From Leptolyngbya sp. FACHB-60 (GTDB taxonomy: Bacteria; Cyanobacteriota; Cyanobacteriia; Phormidesmidales; Phormidesmidaceae), in NCBI RefSeq assembly GCF_014695775.1, contig NZ_JACJOX010000068.1:1-64000 (forward strand): a stretch of 64,000 bases of DNA, written 5' to 3'. The notes below the pieces were generated by a model that worked only from the letters and a program-made list of their open reading frames with translations, had not been told where the DNA came from and ran no database searches. A program made the translations under genes and the position numbers. How positions within the stretch are numbered: position 1 is the stretch's first letter; each line of letters begins with the position of its first letter. Below, in pieces: positions 1 to 7,843 of the stretch.

Positions 1-164
1 ACGAAGGTGGTGCCGGTCAGCCAGCCGCCTACGGCCATGAAGGCGCAGGGGAACAGCAGGATGCCCGACCACCCAATAAACACAAAGCGATCGCGCTTTA
101 GCCAGTCGTCAAGGACGTCGAACCATCCTCGCTCCGCTTGCGCGCGTCCCATTGCTATGGTCAT
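1..164 (-). CDS. psbD: Photosystem II D2 protein, N-terminal part
   Basis: Reads leftward and runs off the window; the first 54 residues are present. They match the conserved D2 N-terminus, with the ERGWFDVLDDWLKRDRFVF stretch followed by the first transmembrane helix (GWSG...LLFPCAF...GGWLTGTTF). D2 binds the special-pair chlorophylls and QA in the photosystem II core of the thylakoid. The ATG at 164 is preceded by AGAGGA at good spacing. The gene is divergent from ycf4 across a 506-bp spacer. Whether psbC follows cannot be seen. Identification is close to certain; only the truncation by the window edge limits it. Confidence 0.97.
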   Translation of the reverse strand, partial: MTIAMGRAQAERGWFDVLDDWLKRDRFVFIGWSGILLFPCAFMAVGGWLTGTTF

Positions 165-670
165 GTCAAATCCTCTTTATATGACATCCAATCCATAAGG
201 TCGCAGCTCTGTTGGATCCAGACTATGCTGGCAGAGCATTACCTCAAAGCAGGGGTTAGTAACTACTAAGTATTCCAGATATTAGAGCCAGGGAGAATAA
301 TATTCCTACTCTAATCGCCGATACCTCTGCCTGAGTCGCACCAGCAGTCTCAGAAGACAAGCTTCTAAAGACTAGGTTTCTATTTATGATAAGGAGTGTT
401 CTAATTTTTTACAATCTGACACGTAGTTTCTCAGGTGAGCGGTGCCAGGGGCTTGGCGGCGATGCAGCCGGGGTCAGCCGCCGGGGCCGACCGGCTTAAA
501 GCCCCTGGGGTTTAGACTGGACTAATTCAGTGTTTATATAGATTAATAGCGGGTGATATACCCAGTCTGCTCAGTCCAATCGAAGAAAACGGTGGCGTCG
601 GAGTCGCCTCGTCCAGACTTTTGCTAAATTTTTGTCGCGCTTCATCTATCACTATCGCTTGTTAAGATCT
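165..670. promoter_or_regulatory. psbD-ycf4 divergent spacer
   Basis: 506 bp without a credible gene. It must carry the psbD promoter and leader (leftward) and the ycf4 promoter (rightward). The left half is AT-rich. Positions 441-510 form a GC-rich block with a nested inverted repeat, listed separately. I could not assign -10/-35 boxes with confidence. Short reading frames here look like chance. Confidence 0.5.
445..508. repeat. Nested GC-rich inverted repeat in psbD-ycf4 spacer
   Basis: CCAGGGGCTT (445-454) pairs with AAGCCCCTGG (499-508), and inside it GGCGGC (455-460) pairs with GCCGCC (477-482). Transcribed from either strand this would fold into a strong stem with an internal arm. The GC content contrasts sharply with the AT-rich flanks. 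It has no T-run, so a simple terminator is unlikely. It could be a leader structure, a small RNA, or a mobile palindrome. Confidence 0.5.
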
Positions 671-1237
671 ATGACTACCTCCCTGTCGTCTACTCAATCT
701 CAAACCCTTAAGCGCACTGTGCTGGGGGGCCGCCGTCTGAGCAATATTTTTTGGGCTGTGGTGCTTACCTTAGGCGGGCTGGGGTTTGCTCTAGCTGGAG
801 CTTCCAGCTACCTGAAACAAAACCTGCTGCCCTTCGCTGACCCGACCCAGCTGGTATTTATTCCCCAGGGCATTGCCATGGGCTTTTACGGAGTAGCGGC
901 CCTGGGTTTGGCCACGTTTCTTTGGGTCGTCATCAGCTTAGATGTGGGCGGTGGGTATAACAGCTTTGACAAAGTCAGCAATCGCCTACAGATTGTGCGC
1001 AAAGGGTTTTGGGGAGAGAACCGCCGCATCGAGATCGATCGCCCTCTAGAAGAGGTGACGGCTGTGCGAGTGGCGATTAAAGAAGGGCTTAACCCTAAGC
1101 GCACTCTTTACCTCCGCATTAAGGGTCGTCCCGACATTCCGCTGACTCGGGTGGGCCAGCCCATCCCCCTCTCTGATTTAGAAAATCAGGGGGCAGAACT
1201 GGCACGGTTTTTGCAGGTGCCGTTAGAGGGGCTGTAG
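671..1237 (+). CDS. ycf4: Photosystem I assembly protein Ycf4
   Basis: 188 residues, the usual Ycf4 length (about 185). There are two transmembrane segments (about residues 20-45 and 60-85). The signature C-terminal half follows: LDVGGGYN, then an R-R-I-E-I segment, EGLNPKR.LYLR, IPLTRVGQP and AELARFL.VPLEGL. Ycf4 is a thylakoid membrane scaffold for photosystem I assembly. The open frame extends upstream to 632, but family alignment favours the ATG at 671. It is divergently oriented from psbD, so the pair may share light-responsive control, although no shared operator was identified. Confidence 0.95.
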   Translation: MTTSLSSTQSQTLKRTVLGGRRLSNIFWAVVLTLGGLGFALAGASSYLKQNLLPFADPTQLVFIPQGIAMGFYGVAALGLATFLWVVISLDVGGGYNSFDKVSNRLQIVRKGFWGENRRIEIDRPLEEVTAVRVAIKEGLNPKRTLYLRIKGRPDIPLTRVGQPIPLSDLENQGAELARFLQVPLEGL

Positions 1238-1332
1238 ACCGTTTTAAGGTCAAAGGCTTACTGGCAGCCCCCGGCGTTGAGCCCTTGCGATAACATGGGG
1301 GGTCGGTTGAACTTTTAGGAATCGACGTATTG

Positions 1333-2076
1333 ATGGCTCTATCGACCCGCCCGTTTACCCTGGCCCTCGCTGCCCTGCTCACCCTATGGCTGGGCGCTTG
1401 CACCAGTGCTCCCAGCTTAGACTCGACGAGCGAGGCCCCCGCAGACCCCGGCCTAACCGAATCAGTCACGGTGGCCCCGACCGGGTTGCCCGTGCTGGAG
1501 GGTACGGCGACCGTGGAGATGATAGTGAACGGTAGCCCCATTGTGATGGAGCTAGACGGCGCTAATGCCCCAGTTACCGCTGGTAATTTTGTAGATTTGG
1601 TGAACCGTGGCGTTTACGATGGCCTGGTGTTTCACCGGGTGGTGCGCGACCCGCAGCCCTTTGTGGCTCAGGGTGGCGACCCCCAGAGCAAAGACCCCAG
1701 CGTGCCGGCCCAACAGTTGGGTACGGGGAGCTTTAGGGACCCCGACACCCAGGCCCCCCGCTACGTTCCCTTAGAGATTAAGCCCGCTGGAGCGGCAGAG
1801 CCCATCTACAGCCAAACCTTGGAAGAAGCCCGCATCAATGAACCCCCCGAGCTGCCCCATACCAGGGGTGCCGTGGCAATGGCGCGATCGCAGGCGGTAG
1901 ACTCGGCCTCGGCGCAGTTTTATATCACCCTGGCGGAACTACCCTTTTTGGACGGTAGCTACGCGGTGTTTGGCTATGTCACCAGCGGCATGGAGGTCGT
2001 TGATGCCATTCAGCAGGGCGATCGCATTGAGTCGGCGCGGGTCACAGCCGGGCTGGAGAATCTGAAGACTGAGTAG
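1333..2076 (+). CDS. Cyclophilin-type peptidyl-prolyl isomerase lipoprotein
   Basis: 247 residues. It starts with a lipoprotein signal peptide ending in an L-G-A-C lipobox (Cys23), then a low-complexity linker, then a cyclophilin domain from about residue 55 to the end. Recognisable elements are GNFVDLVNRGVYDG, the catalytic-loop FHRV, QGGDP and a late ALA/SAQFYI segment. It should catalyse proline cis-trans isomerisation while anchored at the periplasmic or thylakoid-lumen face. A TTG at 1330 precedes the ATG at 1333; the ATG has a TAGGA element about 13 nt upstream. Cyanobacteria usually encode several such lipoprotein cyclophilins, so substrate identity is unknown. Confidence 0.9.
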   Translation: MALSTRPFTLALAALLTLWLGACTSAPSLDSTSEAPADPGLTESVTVAPTGLPVLEGTATVEMIVNGSPIVMELDGANAPVTAGNFVDLVNRGVYDGLVFHRVVRDPQPFVAQGGDPQSKDPSVPAQQLGTGSFRDPDTQAPRYVPLEIKPAGAAEPIYSQTLEEARINEPPELPHTRGAVAMARSQAVDSASAQFYITLAELPFLDGSYAVFGYVTSGMEVVDAIQQGDRIESARVTAGLENLKTE

Positions 2077-2083
2077 GCGAGAT

Positions 2084-3268
2084 ATTAGAGACCAGGCCGT
2101 TGTTGCGACCGGAATGGGGCTGGTTACAGCCCTAGGGGCTACGGCAGCGACGACCTGGCTCAATCTTCTGGCGGGAAAATCAGGCATTTGTGTAGGGCAG
2201 CCGTTTCCAGAGCTGCCGCCTCGGCCTTTGGCTATGGTGGGCGATAGGCCCGCTGACATTAAGGATTTGCTGGGGTTGGCGGTAGCTGAGGCGATCGCCG
2301 ATGCCCAGCTCACGCTTCCCCTCGCCGACTGTGGCGTGGTGATTGGCTCTAGCCGCAGCTTTCAAGGTCGCTGGGAACAGATGGCCCACGCTGAGTCTTG
2401 GGAAGCCAATCCCTGGCTGGCGGCGCTGCCGCACATGGGGGCGATCGCCGTTGCTCGCCAGATTAAATCCCAAGGCCCGGTGCTGGCCCCCATGACGGCC
2501 TGTGCCACCGGGCTAACGGCGATCTTTCAGGGCTATGAGCTAGTGCGGCGAGGGCAGTGCGATCGCGTCATTGTCGGTGCCGCCGAAGCGCCTATAACGC
2601 CTCTCACCCTGGTTGGCTTTGAGCAATTGGGAGCCCTTGCCACCACCGGCTGCTACCCCTTTGCACCCTACCGAGAAGGGCTGGTTTTAGGGGAAGGAGC
2701 GGCGGTGCTGGTGCTGGAGTCGGAGGCAGCTTGGCGGGCGCGAGGTGGCCCCCAACCCTACGGCTGCGTTTTAGGGGCAGGGTTTAGTGCTGATGCTTAC
2801 CACCGCACCGCTCCTGACCCTGAGCTGGTGGGCAGTCGCCTAGCCCTAAAAAATTGCTTACACTACAGCGGAATAACGCCTGCTCAAGTGGGCTACGTGC
2901 ATGCCCACGGCACCGGCACTCGGCTTAACGATGAGCACGAAGCTAGCCTTCTGACCCAAGGGTTTCCTGCTCTACCCCTAGCTAGTTCGACAAAGGGAGC
3001 GACAGGACACACCCTGGGGGCATCTGGGGCGATCGGTGCGGCTGTTTGTTTGATGGCTCTGCGCCATCAAGTGCTACCGCCCAACACAGGGGTTCAGGAC
3101 GAGAGCATCTATCCTAAGCTCGTGACTCACCCCATTCCTGCTGATTTGGAGGTGGCTCTGTGCTTTAGCTTCGGCTTTGGGGGGCAAAATGGTGTGCTCG
3201 CGCTGGGGCTAGAATCCGAAACGCTTCTGGCGCATTGCCGCCGGTCACGTAGCCTCCCTGCTGTTTGA
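2084..3268 (+). CDS. Beta-ketoacyl-ACP synthase, KAS II (FabF)-like
   Basis: Thiolase-fold condensing enzyme of fatty-acid synthesis. The catalytic triad is visible, numbered from the ATG at 2114: Cys130 in TACATG, His265 in VHAHGTGT and His299 in STKGATGHTLGA. A GFGG loop lies near the C-terminus. From that ATG the protein lacks the first beta-strand normally present (VVxTGxG). The in-frame sequence just upstream supplies it (AVVATG), but between the upstream in-frame stop and 2114 there is no ATG, GTG or TTG. An ATT at 2084, with AGG about 8 nt upstream, is the best candidate and is used here; 2114 is the conservative start. It is shorter than typical FabF (about 413 aa). The 3' end overlaps the convergent decarboxylase gene by about 104 bp. 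Confidence 0.85.
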   Translation: MRDQAVVATGMGLVTALGATAATTWLNLLAGKSGICVGQPFPELPPRPLAMVGDRPADIKDLLGLAVAEAIADAQLTLPLADCGVVIGSSRSFQGRWEQMAHAESWEANPWLAALPHMGAIAVARQIKSQGPVLAPMTACATGLTAIFQGYELVRRGQCDRVIVGAAEAPITPLTLVGFEQLGALATTGCYPFAPYREGLVLGEGAAVLVLESEAAWRARGGPQPYGCVLGAGFSADAYHRTAPDPELVGSRLALKNCLHYSGITPAQVGYVHAHGTGTRLNDEHEASLLTQGFPALPLASSTKGATGHTLGASGAIGAAVCLMALRHQVLPPNTGVQDESIYPKLVTHPIPADLEVALCFSFGFGGQNGVLALGLESETLLAHCRRSRSLPAV

Positions 3269-4673
3269 TGGCGATGAGATGGGCGATCGCCCCCTCACCA
3301 ATCACCTCCCCTGCCACAATGGCGGGAATTCCTGGGGGATAGGCCGAAATCGTATCGGCACTAATGCGGCCAATGGCAGCTTCAGCTCTGACGGTTTCTG
3401 TAGGGGCAAAGAACGCCTCACGAGGTGACACCTGCGGCAGGGTAAATGAGGTGTCGGTATAGTCTGAGGCAGGCTGGGGCCAGACCTCAGCGGCGGCACA
3501 CTGCTTGGCATATTTCTCTGCCAGCAAACGAAAACCAGCTACGCACCGCTGCCGATCCTCGTCTGTATTGCCTAGGCTGACAATCAAGGTCAGGTGCCGC
3601 AGCTCCGGCAGTTCGACAGTGACGCCTAGCTCTTCGTGAAGAATTTCGTCGGCCTCTAGCCCCGTGAGTCCCAGTCCCGACACATCCACCGTCAGCCGAG
3701 TCAGATCCAGATCGCTAACGCTGGAGAATGCTGTCACCGTCGGTTTGTCGATCACCCCTAGACCGGAAATTTTAGCTAGTTCGGTTCGCATTTGCTGCAC
3801 CAGAGCGAGAGTATTCGCTAACAGCTCCTTGCCCTCGATCGCCATCTGGTGGCGGGCAGCATCCAACGAAGCTAGTAGCAGAGAATTTGGGCTGGTAGAT
3901 TGGGTGAGCTGTAAGGCTGCTTGCAGGCGAGATCGATCGATGCGATCGCCCCGCGTGTGCAGCATTGCCGCCTGGCTCAGTGCCCCCAGCACCTTGTGGG
4001 TTGACTGCACCACCAGATCAGCGCCCAGAGCCAACGCCGGTGTGGGTAGGTCTGGATGAAAGGCAAAGTGCGGCCCGTGGGCTTCGTCGATGATTAGGGG
4101 AATGCCGTGGTGGTGGGCCAAGGATGCGATCGCCCCCACCTCTGAACAAATGCCGTGGTACGTGGGCGACACCAGCAGCACCGCGCGGGCATCGGGATGG
4201 TGGGCGAGGGTAGTTGCGATCGTCTCGGCCTTGACCCCCAGCGCTAGCCCCGGCTCTGCGCTGTACTCTGGCGCGACGAAAATCGGCATCGCCCCCGACA
4301 GCACCAACCCCGCAATTACCGAGCGGTGGGCATTGCGCGGCACAATAATCTTTTCCCCAGGGCCGCAGGTGGCAAGAATAGCAGCCTCAATGCCGCAGGT
4401 CGAACCGTTGGCAAGAAAGTAGGTGTGCTCAGCTCCAAAGGCTTCGGCAGCAAGCTCTTGGGCTTCGAGAATCACACCTTCAGGAGCAAACAAATTGTCT
4501 AGCTCCGGCAATTCTGGCAGATCTGCCGCTAGCGCCGCCGCTCCCAGCAGTTCTCTCAACCGAGGCGATGCTCCCTGCCCTCGCTTGTGGCCTGGCGCAT
4601 AAAACGCTGCGTGGGGTCGCTGACTACTCGCCTGCAACGCCGTGAGAATAGGAGTTTGCGATTGATCGAGCAT
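3165..4673 (-). CDS. Orn/Lys/Arg decarboxylase family PLP enzyme
   Basis: 502 residues of the fold-type I (group III) decarboxylase family that makes polyamines or cadaverine. An N-terminal FYAPGHKRG motif is followed by a PLP domain with NGST.G (about residues 89-94), IDEAHG (195-200) and the Schiff-base lysine in STHK (Lys227). The C-terminal domain has the YPPGIP motif. The substrate (arginine, ornithine or lysine) cannot be told from sequence. Length is close to that of short cyanobacterial and Gram-positive members. The gene converges on the ketoacyl synthase gene with about 104 bp of overlap, so the last ~30 residues of both proteins are encoded by the same DNA. Confidence 0.9.
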   Translation of the reverse strand: MLDQSQTPILTALQASSQRPHAAFYAPGHKRGQGASPRLRELLGAAALAADLPELPELDNLFAPEGVILEAQELAAEAFGAEHTYFLANGSTCGIEAAILATCGPGEKIIVPRNAHRSVIAGLVLSGAMPIFVAPEYSAEPGLALGVKAETIATTLAHHPDARAVLLVSPTYHGICSEVGAIASLAHHHGIPLIIDEAHGPHFAFHPDLPTPALALGADLVVQSTHKVLGALSQAAMLHTRGDRIDRSRLQAALQLTQSTSPNSLLLASLDAARHQMAIEGKELLANTLALVQQMRTELAKISGLGVIDKPTVTAFSSVSDLDLTRLTVDVSGLGLTGLEADEILHEELGVTVELPELRHLTLIVSLGNTDEDRQRCVAGFRLLAEKYAKQCAAAEVWPQPASDYTDTSFTLPQVSPREAFFAPTETVRAEAAIGRISADTISAYPPGIPAIVAGEVIGEGAIAHLIAIKQQGGYVTGGNAPEAFRILAPARAHHFAPQSRS

Positions 4674-4863
4674 AGCGGTGTAACTCGATGGCCTGGATTA
4701 TTAATGATTAAGCCAAAGCAGCCGGACGGGCCAGAGGCTCATCTCACAAGAGGGTGGTCATTCGAGTCTGGGGAGTCTCTGAGAGTGTTCTTGTGGGATA
4801 GCCGTCCCGGCTGTCTCACCCCAGATTCGCTATAGTCTGAGAGGAAAATCTGGAGAGTATCCC

Positions 4864-5151
4864 ATGGCTAAAGTTACCTGGAATGGCGTTGTATTAGCCG
4901 AAAGCGACGCCTGCGAAGTTGTCGAAGGCAACCAATACTTTCCCCCCGACTCGCTGAATATGGACTACTTCAAGCCCATCAGCAAAACCACCGGCTGCCC
5001 CTGGAAAGGCACCGCCAGCTACTACGACATCGTTGTTGATAACAATGTGAATTCTGGAGCTGCCTGGTACTACGCCGAACCCAAACCCGCCGCGAGCAAC
5101 ATCAAGGGCTACGTGGCGTTTTATAGCAATAAGGTGAAGGTAGAAGCCTAG
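4864..5151 (+). CDS. DUF427 domain protein
   Basis: 95 residues covering a whole DUF427 domain: W-N-G-x-x-L-A near the N-terminus, N-x-Y-F-P-P-x-S, C-P-W-K-G-x-A-x-Y-Y, then A-W-Y-Y-x-x-P and VAFY at the end. The biochemical role of the family is not established. A TGGAGAG ribosome-binding site sits just before the ATG, and a TATAGT -10-like box is at 4831-4836, so the gene is probably transcribed alone. It ends against a perfect palindrome shared with the convergent ilvC gene. Confidence 0.9.
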   Translation: MAKVTWNGVVLAESDACEVVEGNQYFPPDSLNMDYFKPISKTTGCPWKGTASYYDIVVDNNVNSGAAWYYAEPKPAASNIKGYVAFYSNKVKVEA

Positions 5152-5157
5152 GTCTAT

Positions 5158-5186
5158 GTAGGGGCACAGCACTGCTGTGCCCCTAC
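5158..5186. terminator. Perfect 14-bp palindrome between convergent genes
   Basis: GTAGGGGCACAGCA (5158-5171) and its exact complement (5173-5186) are separated by one base. It lies 7 bp after the DUF427 stop codon and 8 bp after the ilvC stop, so it can act as a bidirectional transcript end. There is no T-run. Its sequence type resembles dispersed palindromes of filamentous cyanobacteria, so it may be a mobile repeat that serves as terminator. Confidence 0.65.
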
Positions 5187-5193
5187 CGCCCAA

Positions 5194-6189
5194 TTACGCT
5201 TTCTTTAGCCAGCTAAACATGGCTCGCAGATCCTTACCCACTTCTTCGATGGGGTGCTCGGCTTCGCGGCGGCGCATGGCGGTGAACCCGGCGTTGCCCG
5301 ACTGGCTCTCAAGCACAAATTCGCGAGCAAACTGGCCGGTCTGAATTTCCTTCAGCACCTTGCGCATTTCGGCGCGGGTTTCGTCGGTGATGATGCGGGG
5401 GCCACGGGTGTAGTCGCCGTACTCTGCGGTGTTGGAGATGCTGTCGCGCATTTTGGCGAGGCCACCTTCCACAACAAGATCGACAATTAGCTTCACTTCG
5501 TGGAGGCACTCGAAGTAGGCGAGCTCGGGCTGGTAGCCAGCATTGACCAGGGTTTCAAACCCGGCTTTGATCAGCTCGCTGAGGCCGCCGCAGAGCACCA
5601 CTTGCTCACCAAACAGGTCGGTCTCAGTCTCTTCGCGGAAGGTGGTTTCGAGCACGCCAGCGCGGGTGCCGCCAATGCCCTTAGCGTAAGCCATGGCGCG
5701 ATCGCGGGCCTGACCAGTGGCATCTTGATAGACGGCAAACAGGCAGGGCACCCCTTGGCCCTCTTGGTAGGTGCGGCGCACCAGGTGGCCGGGGCCTTTG
5801 GGGGCGACCATCACCACATCCACATCGTCGGGGGGCACGATTTGGCCAAAGTTGATGTTAAAGCCGTGGGCAAACAGCAGCACGTTGCCCGCTTCGAGGT
5901 TGGGGGCGATCGCTTCTTTATAAATGGTGCGCTGCACTTCGTCGGGCAGCAAGATCATGATCCAGTCGGCTAGCTTCACGGCATCGGCGACGGGCTTAAC
6001 GGTGAGACCTTCGGCCTCAGCTTTGGCGGTGGAGCGGCTGCCTTCGTAGAGACCCACAATGACGTTGACGCCGCTGTCTTTGAGGTTGAGGGCGTGGGCA
6101 TGACCCTGGGAGCCATAGCCGATGATGGCCACGGTCTTGCCGTTGAGCAAATCTAAGTTGGCGTCACTGTCGTAATACATGCGGGCCAT
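5194..6189 (-). CDS. ilvC: Ketol-acid reductoisomerase
   Basis: 331 residues, the class I length. The N-terminal Rossmann domain has the G-Y-G-S-Q-G-H-A-H-A NADPH loop (about residues 24-33). The conserved PNLEAGN and VMVAPKGPGH segments follow, then the all-helical domain with ETDLFGEQ (Mg-binding Asp/Glu), E-C-L-H-E and ISNTAEYGD. It converts acetolactate or acetohydroxybutyrate to the dihydroxy acids in valine, leucine and isoleucine synthesis. A GGAGAACC ribosome-binding site precedes the ATG. No partner ilv gene is adjacent. Confidence 0.97.
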   Translation of the reverse strand: MARMYYDSDANLDLLNGKTVAIIGYGSQGHAHALNLKDSGVNVIVGLYEGSRSTAKAEAEGLTVKPVADAVKLADWIMILLPDEVQRTIYKEAIAPNLEAGNVLLFAHGFNINFGQIVPPDDVDVVMVAPKGPGHLVRRTYQEGQGVPCLFAVYQDATGQARDRAMAYAKGIGGTRAGVLETTFREETETDLFGEQVVLCGGLSELIKAGFETLVNAGYQPELAYFECLHEVKLIVDLVVEGGLAKMRDSISNTAEYGDYTRGPRIITDETRAEMRKVLKEIQTGQFAREFVLESQSGNAGFTAMRRREAEHPIEEVGKDLRAMFSWLKKA

Positions 6190-6403
6190 GGGGTTCTCCT
6201 TGAACTTGACGGGCTGCGGTGTTTTCTGTGCAAGCTCTTGATTCTATCAAACTAAGGGGGCTAGCCAAAATCCTTCAGACTATGATCTGGCCTTTGCCGA
6301 TCGCGCGCTTAGCCACCTCAATGCAACGGCGGCAACCTGCCCATCGGTAGAATAAGGGCATGCACCAAAATCGTGGTTACAGTCCTCCTTACGAGCACCG
6401 CTG

Positions 6404-7120
6404 ATGGTTAAAGCAACCTCTCCCTCGACCCTCGTTGCCCTGGTTACCGGAGCCAACCGGGGCATTGGCTTAGAAGTTACTCGCCAGCTGGCCCAGGCGG
6501 GGATGACGGTGATTTTGGGTAGCCGCAACCCGGCCAAGGGAGAAGCTGCCGCAGCGCCGATGATTCAGGCCGGTTTAGAGGTTTTGCCCCAGCCCTTAGA
6601 TGTGACCGACCTAGACAGCATTGCCTACCTAGCCCAGTTAGTAGAGCAGCGGTTTGGTCGCCTCGATGTGCTGATCAACAATGCAGGCATTCTTTACGAC
6701 ACGTGGCAGCAGGCCAGCAATGCCGACCTGGCGGTGGTGCAGGAGGCGATCGCGACCAACACCCTTGGCCCCTGGCGCATGGCCCAGGCGTTTTTGCCCT
6801 TGCTCAAGCGCAGCCCACGTGGTCGCATCGTCAATGTTTCCAGCGGGGCAGGGGCTTTGAGCAGCATGGGGGCAGGCACCCCGGCCTATAGCACATCTAA
6901 AGCGGCCCTAAACGCGTTTACTCGACTGCTAGGCGCTGAGCTACAAGGCACCGGCATTTTGGTGAATGCGGTATGCCCTGGTTGGGTCGCCACCGATATG
7001 GGCGGCAGCGGTGGTCGCCCGGTAGAGGAGGGCGCAACCAGCGTTGTGTGGGCAGCGACTTTGCCCGACGATGGCCCTACGGGCGGGTTCTTTCGAGATG
7101 GCAAACCGCTGGATTGGTAG
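6404..7120 (+). CDS. Short-chain dehydrogenase/reductase (carbonyl-reductase-like)
   Basis: 238-residue classical SDR: TGANRGIG cofactor loop (15-22), N-N-A-G (92-95), catalytic Ser about 146-147, Tyr162 and Lys166 in Y-S-T-S-K, and a PGWV.TDMGG segment after the active site. The R-N-P pattern after beta-2 favours NADP(H). The C-terminal GGFFRDGKPLDW tail resembles the plant/cyanobacterial carbonyl-reductase-like subgroup. Physiological substrate is unknown. Divergent from ilvC. Confidence 0.88.
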   Translation: MVKATSPSTLVALVTGANRGIGLEVTRQLAQAGMTVILGSRNPAKGEAAAAPMIQAGLEVLPQPLDVTDLDSIAYLAQLVEQRFGRLDVLINNAGILYDTWQQASNADLAVVQEAIATNTLGPWRMAQAFLPLLKRSPRGRIVNVSSGAGALSSMGAGTPAYSTSKAALNAFTRLLGAELQGTGILVNAVCPGWVATDMGGSGGRPVEEGATSVVWAATLPDDGPTGGFFRDGKPLDW

Positions 7121-7133
7121 ATTTCCCAGAGCG

Positions 7134-7382
7134 CTAGCGGCGAATCCATTTGGTGAGGATGCGCATGGGTTGCCCGGTGGTGGGGTCGAGCTGGGGTTTG
7201 CGCCAGGCGCGGGGTTCGGCGAAGCCGATGCTGTGGAGATGGGCGATGACTAGCTCCATGTTGGTGGCGGTGCCGATGAGCATGACGCGCACGGGTTCGC
7301 GCGGGTCGACTGGCTCTGCGCTAGGTGGGTCGTTGGAGGGCGGCTGGCTATAGATTTCGCTGTTGGGGATGAATTCTGACAT
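7134..7382 (-). CDS. Conserved cyanobacterial small protein, unknown function
   Basis: 82 residues from the ATG at 7382. The frame continues upstream to 7535, but that extension runs through a long palindrome and looks non-coding. After an acidic, Pro-rich linker comes a compact domain (about residues 30-82) with VRVMLIGT, a helix NMELVIAHLHSIGF, and a W-R-K-P...GQPMRILTKWIRR tail. It resembles small conserved hypotheticals of cyanobacteria, but I cannot assign a family. It is divergent from the XRE regulator at 7595, which may control both. Confidence 0.7.
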   Translation of the reverse strand: MSEFIPNSEIYSQPPSNDPPSAEPVDPREPVRVMLIGTATNMELVIAHLHSIGFAEPRAWRKPQLDPTTGQPMRILTKWIRR

Positions 7383-7415
7383 GGCGATCGGTTGATAAGG
7401 TTGACAGAGAGGATC

Positions 7416-7450
7416 CAGATCCCAGGGTTTTTGAAAAACCCTGGGATCTG
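7416..7450. repeat. Perfect 17-bp palindrome with one-base centre
   Basis: The left arm 7416-7432 (CAGATCCCAGGGTTTTT) is exactly complementary to 7434-7450. It lies 34 bp upstream of the small-protein start on the minus strand, so it is either a leader hairpin or a dispersed palindrome. Its GGTTTTTnAAAAACC core is shared with the palindrome at 35392-35424 beside the RAYT transposase gene. Confidence 0.7.
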
Positions 7451-7550
7451 TTGCTGCAAGAAACTGCACGAAGGGTGCGAAACCCATCGCAGAATGCGAC
7501 ACTGTGAAATCGAGTCGTCCTGAAGAAAGCTTCAATGCGGCTAAAAACTA

Positions 7551-7576
7551 TACCGTTCTTTCTATACCGAACGGTA
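7551..7576. promoter_or_regulatory. Inverted repeat, putative operator of the XRE regulator
   Basis: TACCGTTC (7551-7558) and GAACGGTA (7569-7576) form a perfect 8-bp dyad with a 10-bp spacer. CTATACCG also occurs as a direct repeat within it. The dyad lies 19 bp before the regulator's start codon. A dyad of this size with centres about two helical turns apart fits a dimeric HTH repressor, suggesting autoregulation. Binding is inferred, not shown. Confidence 0.5.
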
Positions 7577-7594
7577 ACTACTGAGCAGTATAGT

Positions 7595-7813
7595 ATGTCT
7601 GGCCAAAGTCAGCAAGCCACGCTGATGGATTTGCGTACTCGTGCAGGTTTGACCCGCCGCGAGGTGGCAAATGCCCTAGGAATTACCGAAAAAACGGTCT
7701 ACGTCTGGGAAACCAGCGACAATCCGCCCAAAATGACGGTTTCTCAGGTTCAAAAGCTATTAGAGATTCTTAGCTGTACGTTGGATGAGTTAGCGATCGC
7801 AACGAGAAAATAA
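7595..7813 (+). CDS. XRE-family HTH transcriptional regulator
   Basis: 72 residues from ATG 7595, almost entirely a Cro/C1-type helix-turn-helix: LMDLRTRAGLTRREVANALG, then recognition helix TEKTVYVWE and a C-terminal helix LLEILSCTLDELA. The frame is open back to 7535, but that would translate the operator-like dyad, so the internal ATG is preferred. There is no effector domain, so it is likely a small autoregulatory repressor of itself and perhaps the divergent gene at 7134. Similar short XRE proteins exist as antitoxins; no toxin gene is adjacent. Confidence 0.8.
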   Translation: MSGQSQQATLMDLRTRAGLTRREVANALGITEKTVYVWETSDNPPKMTVSQVQKLLEILSCTLDELAIATRK

Positions 7814-7843
7814 GCTTGTAAATCCCATGTTGTGGAGCAAGTA

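Noticed and set aside
632..670. Upstream extension of Ycf4
   Set aside because: Thirteen extra codons do not match Ycf4; the ATG at 671 gives family length.
4587..4835. 82-aa plus-strand frame before the DUF427 gene
   Set aside because: Starts antisense within the decarboxylase gene and has no RBS, domain or continuing coding character.
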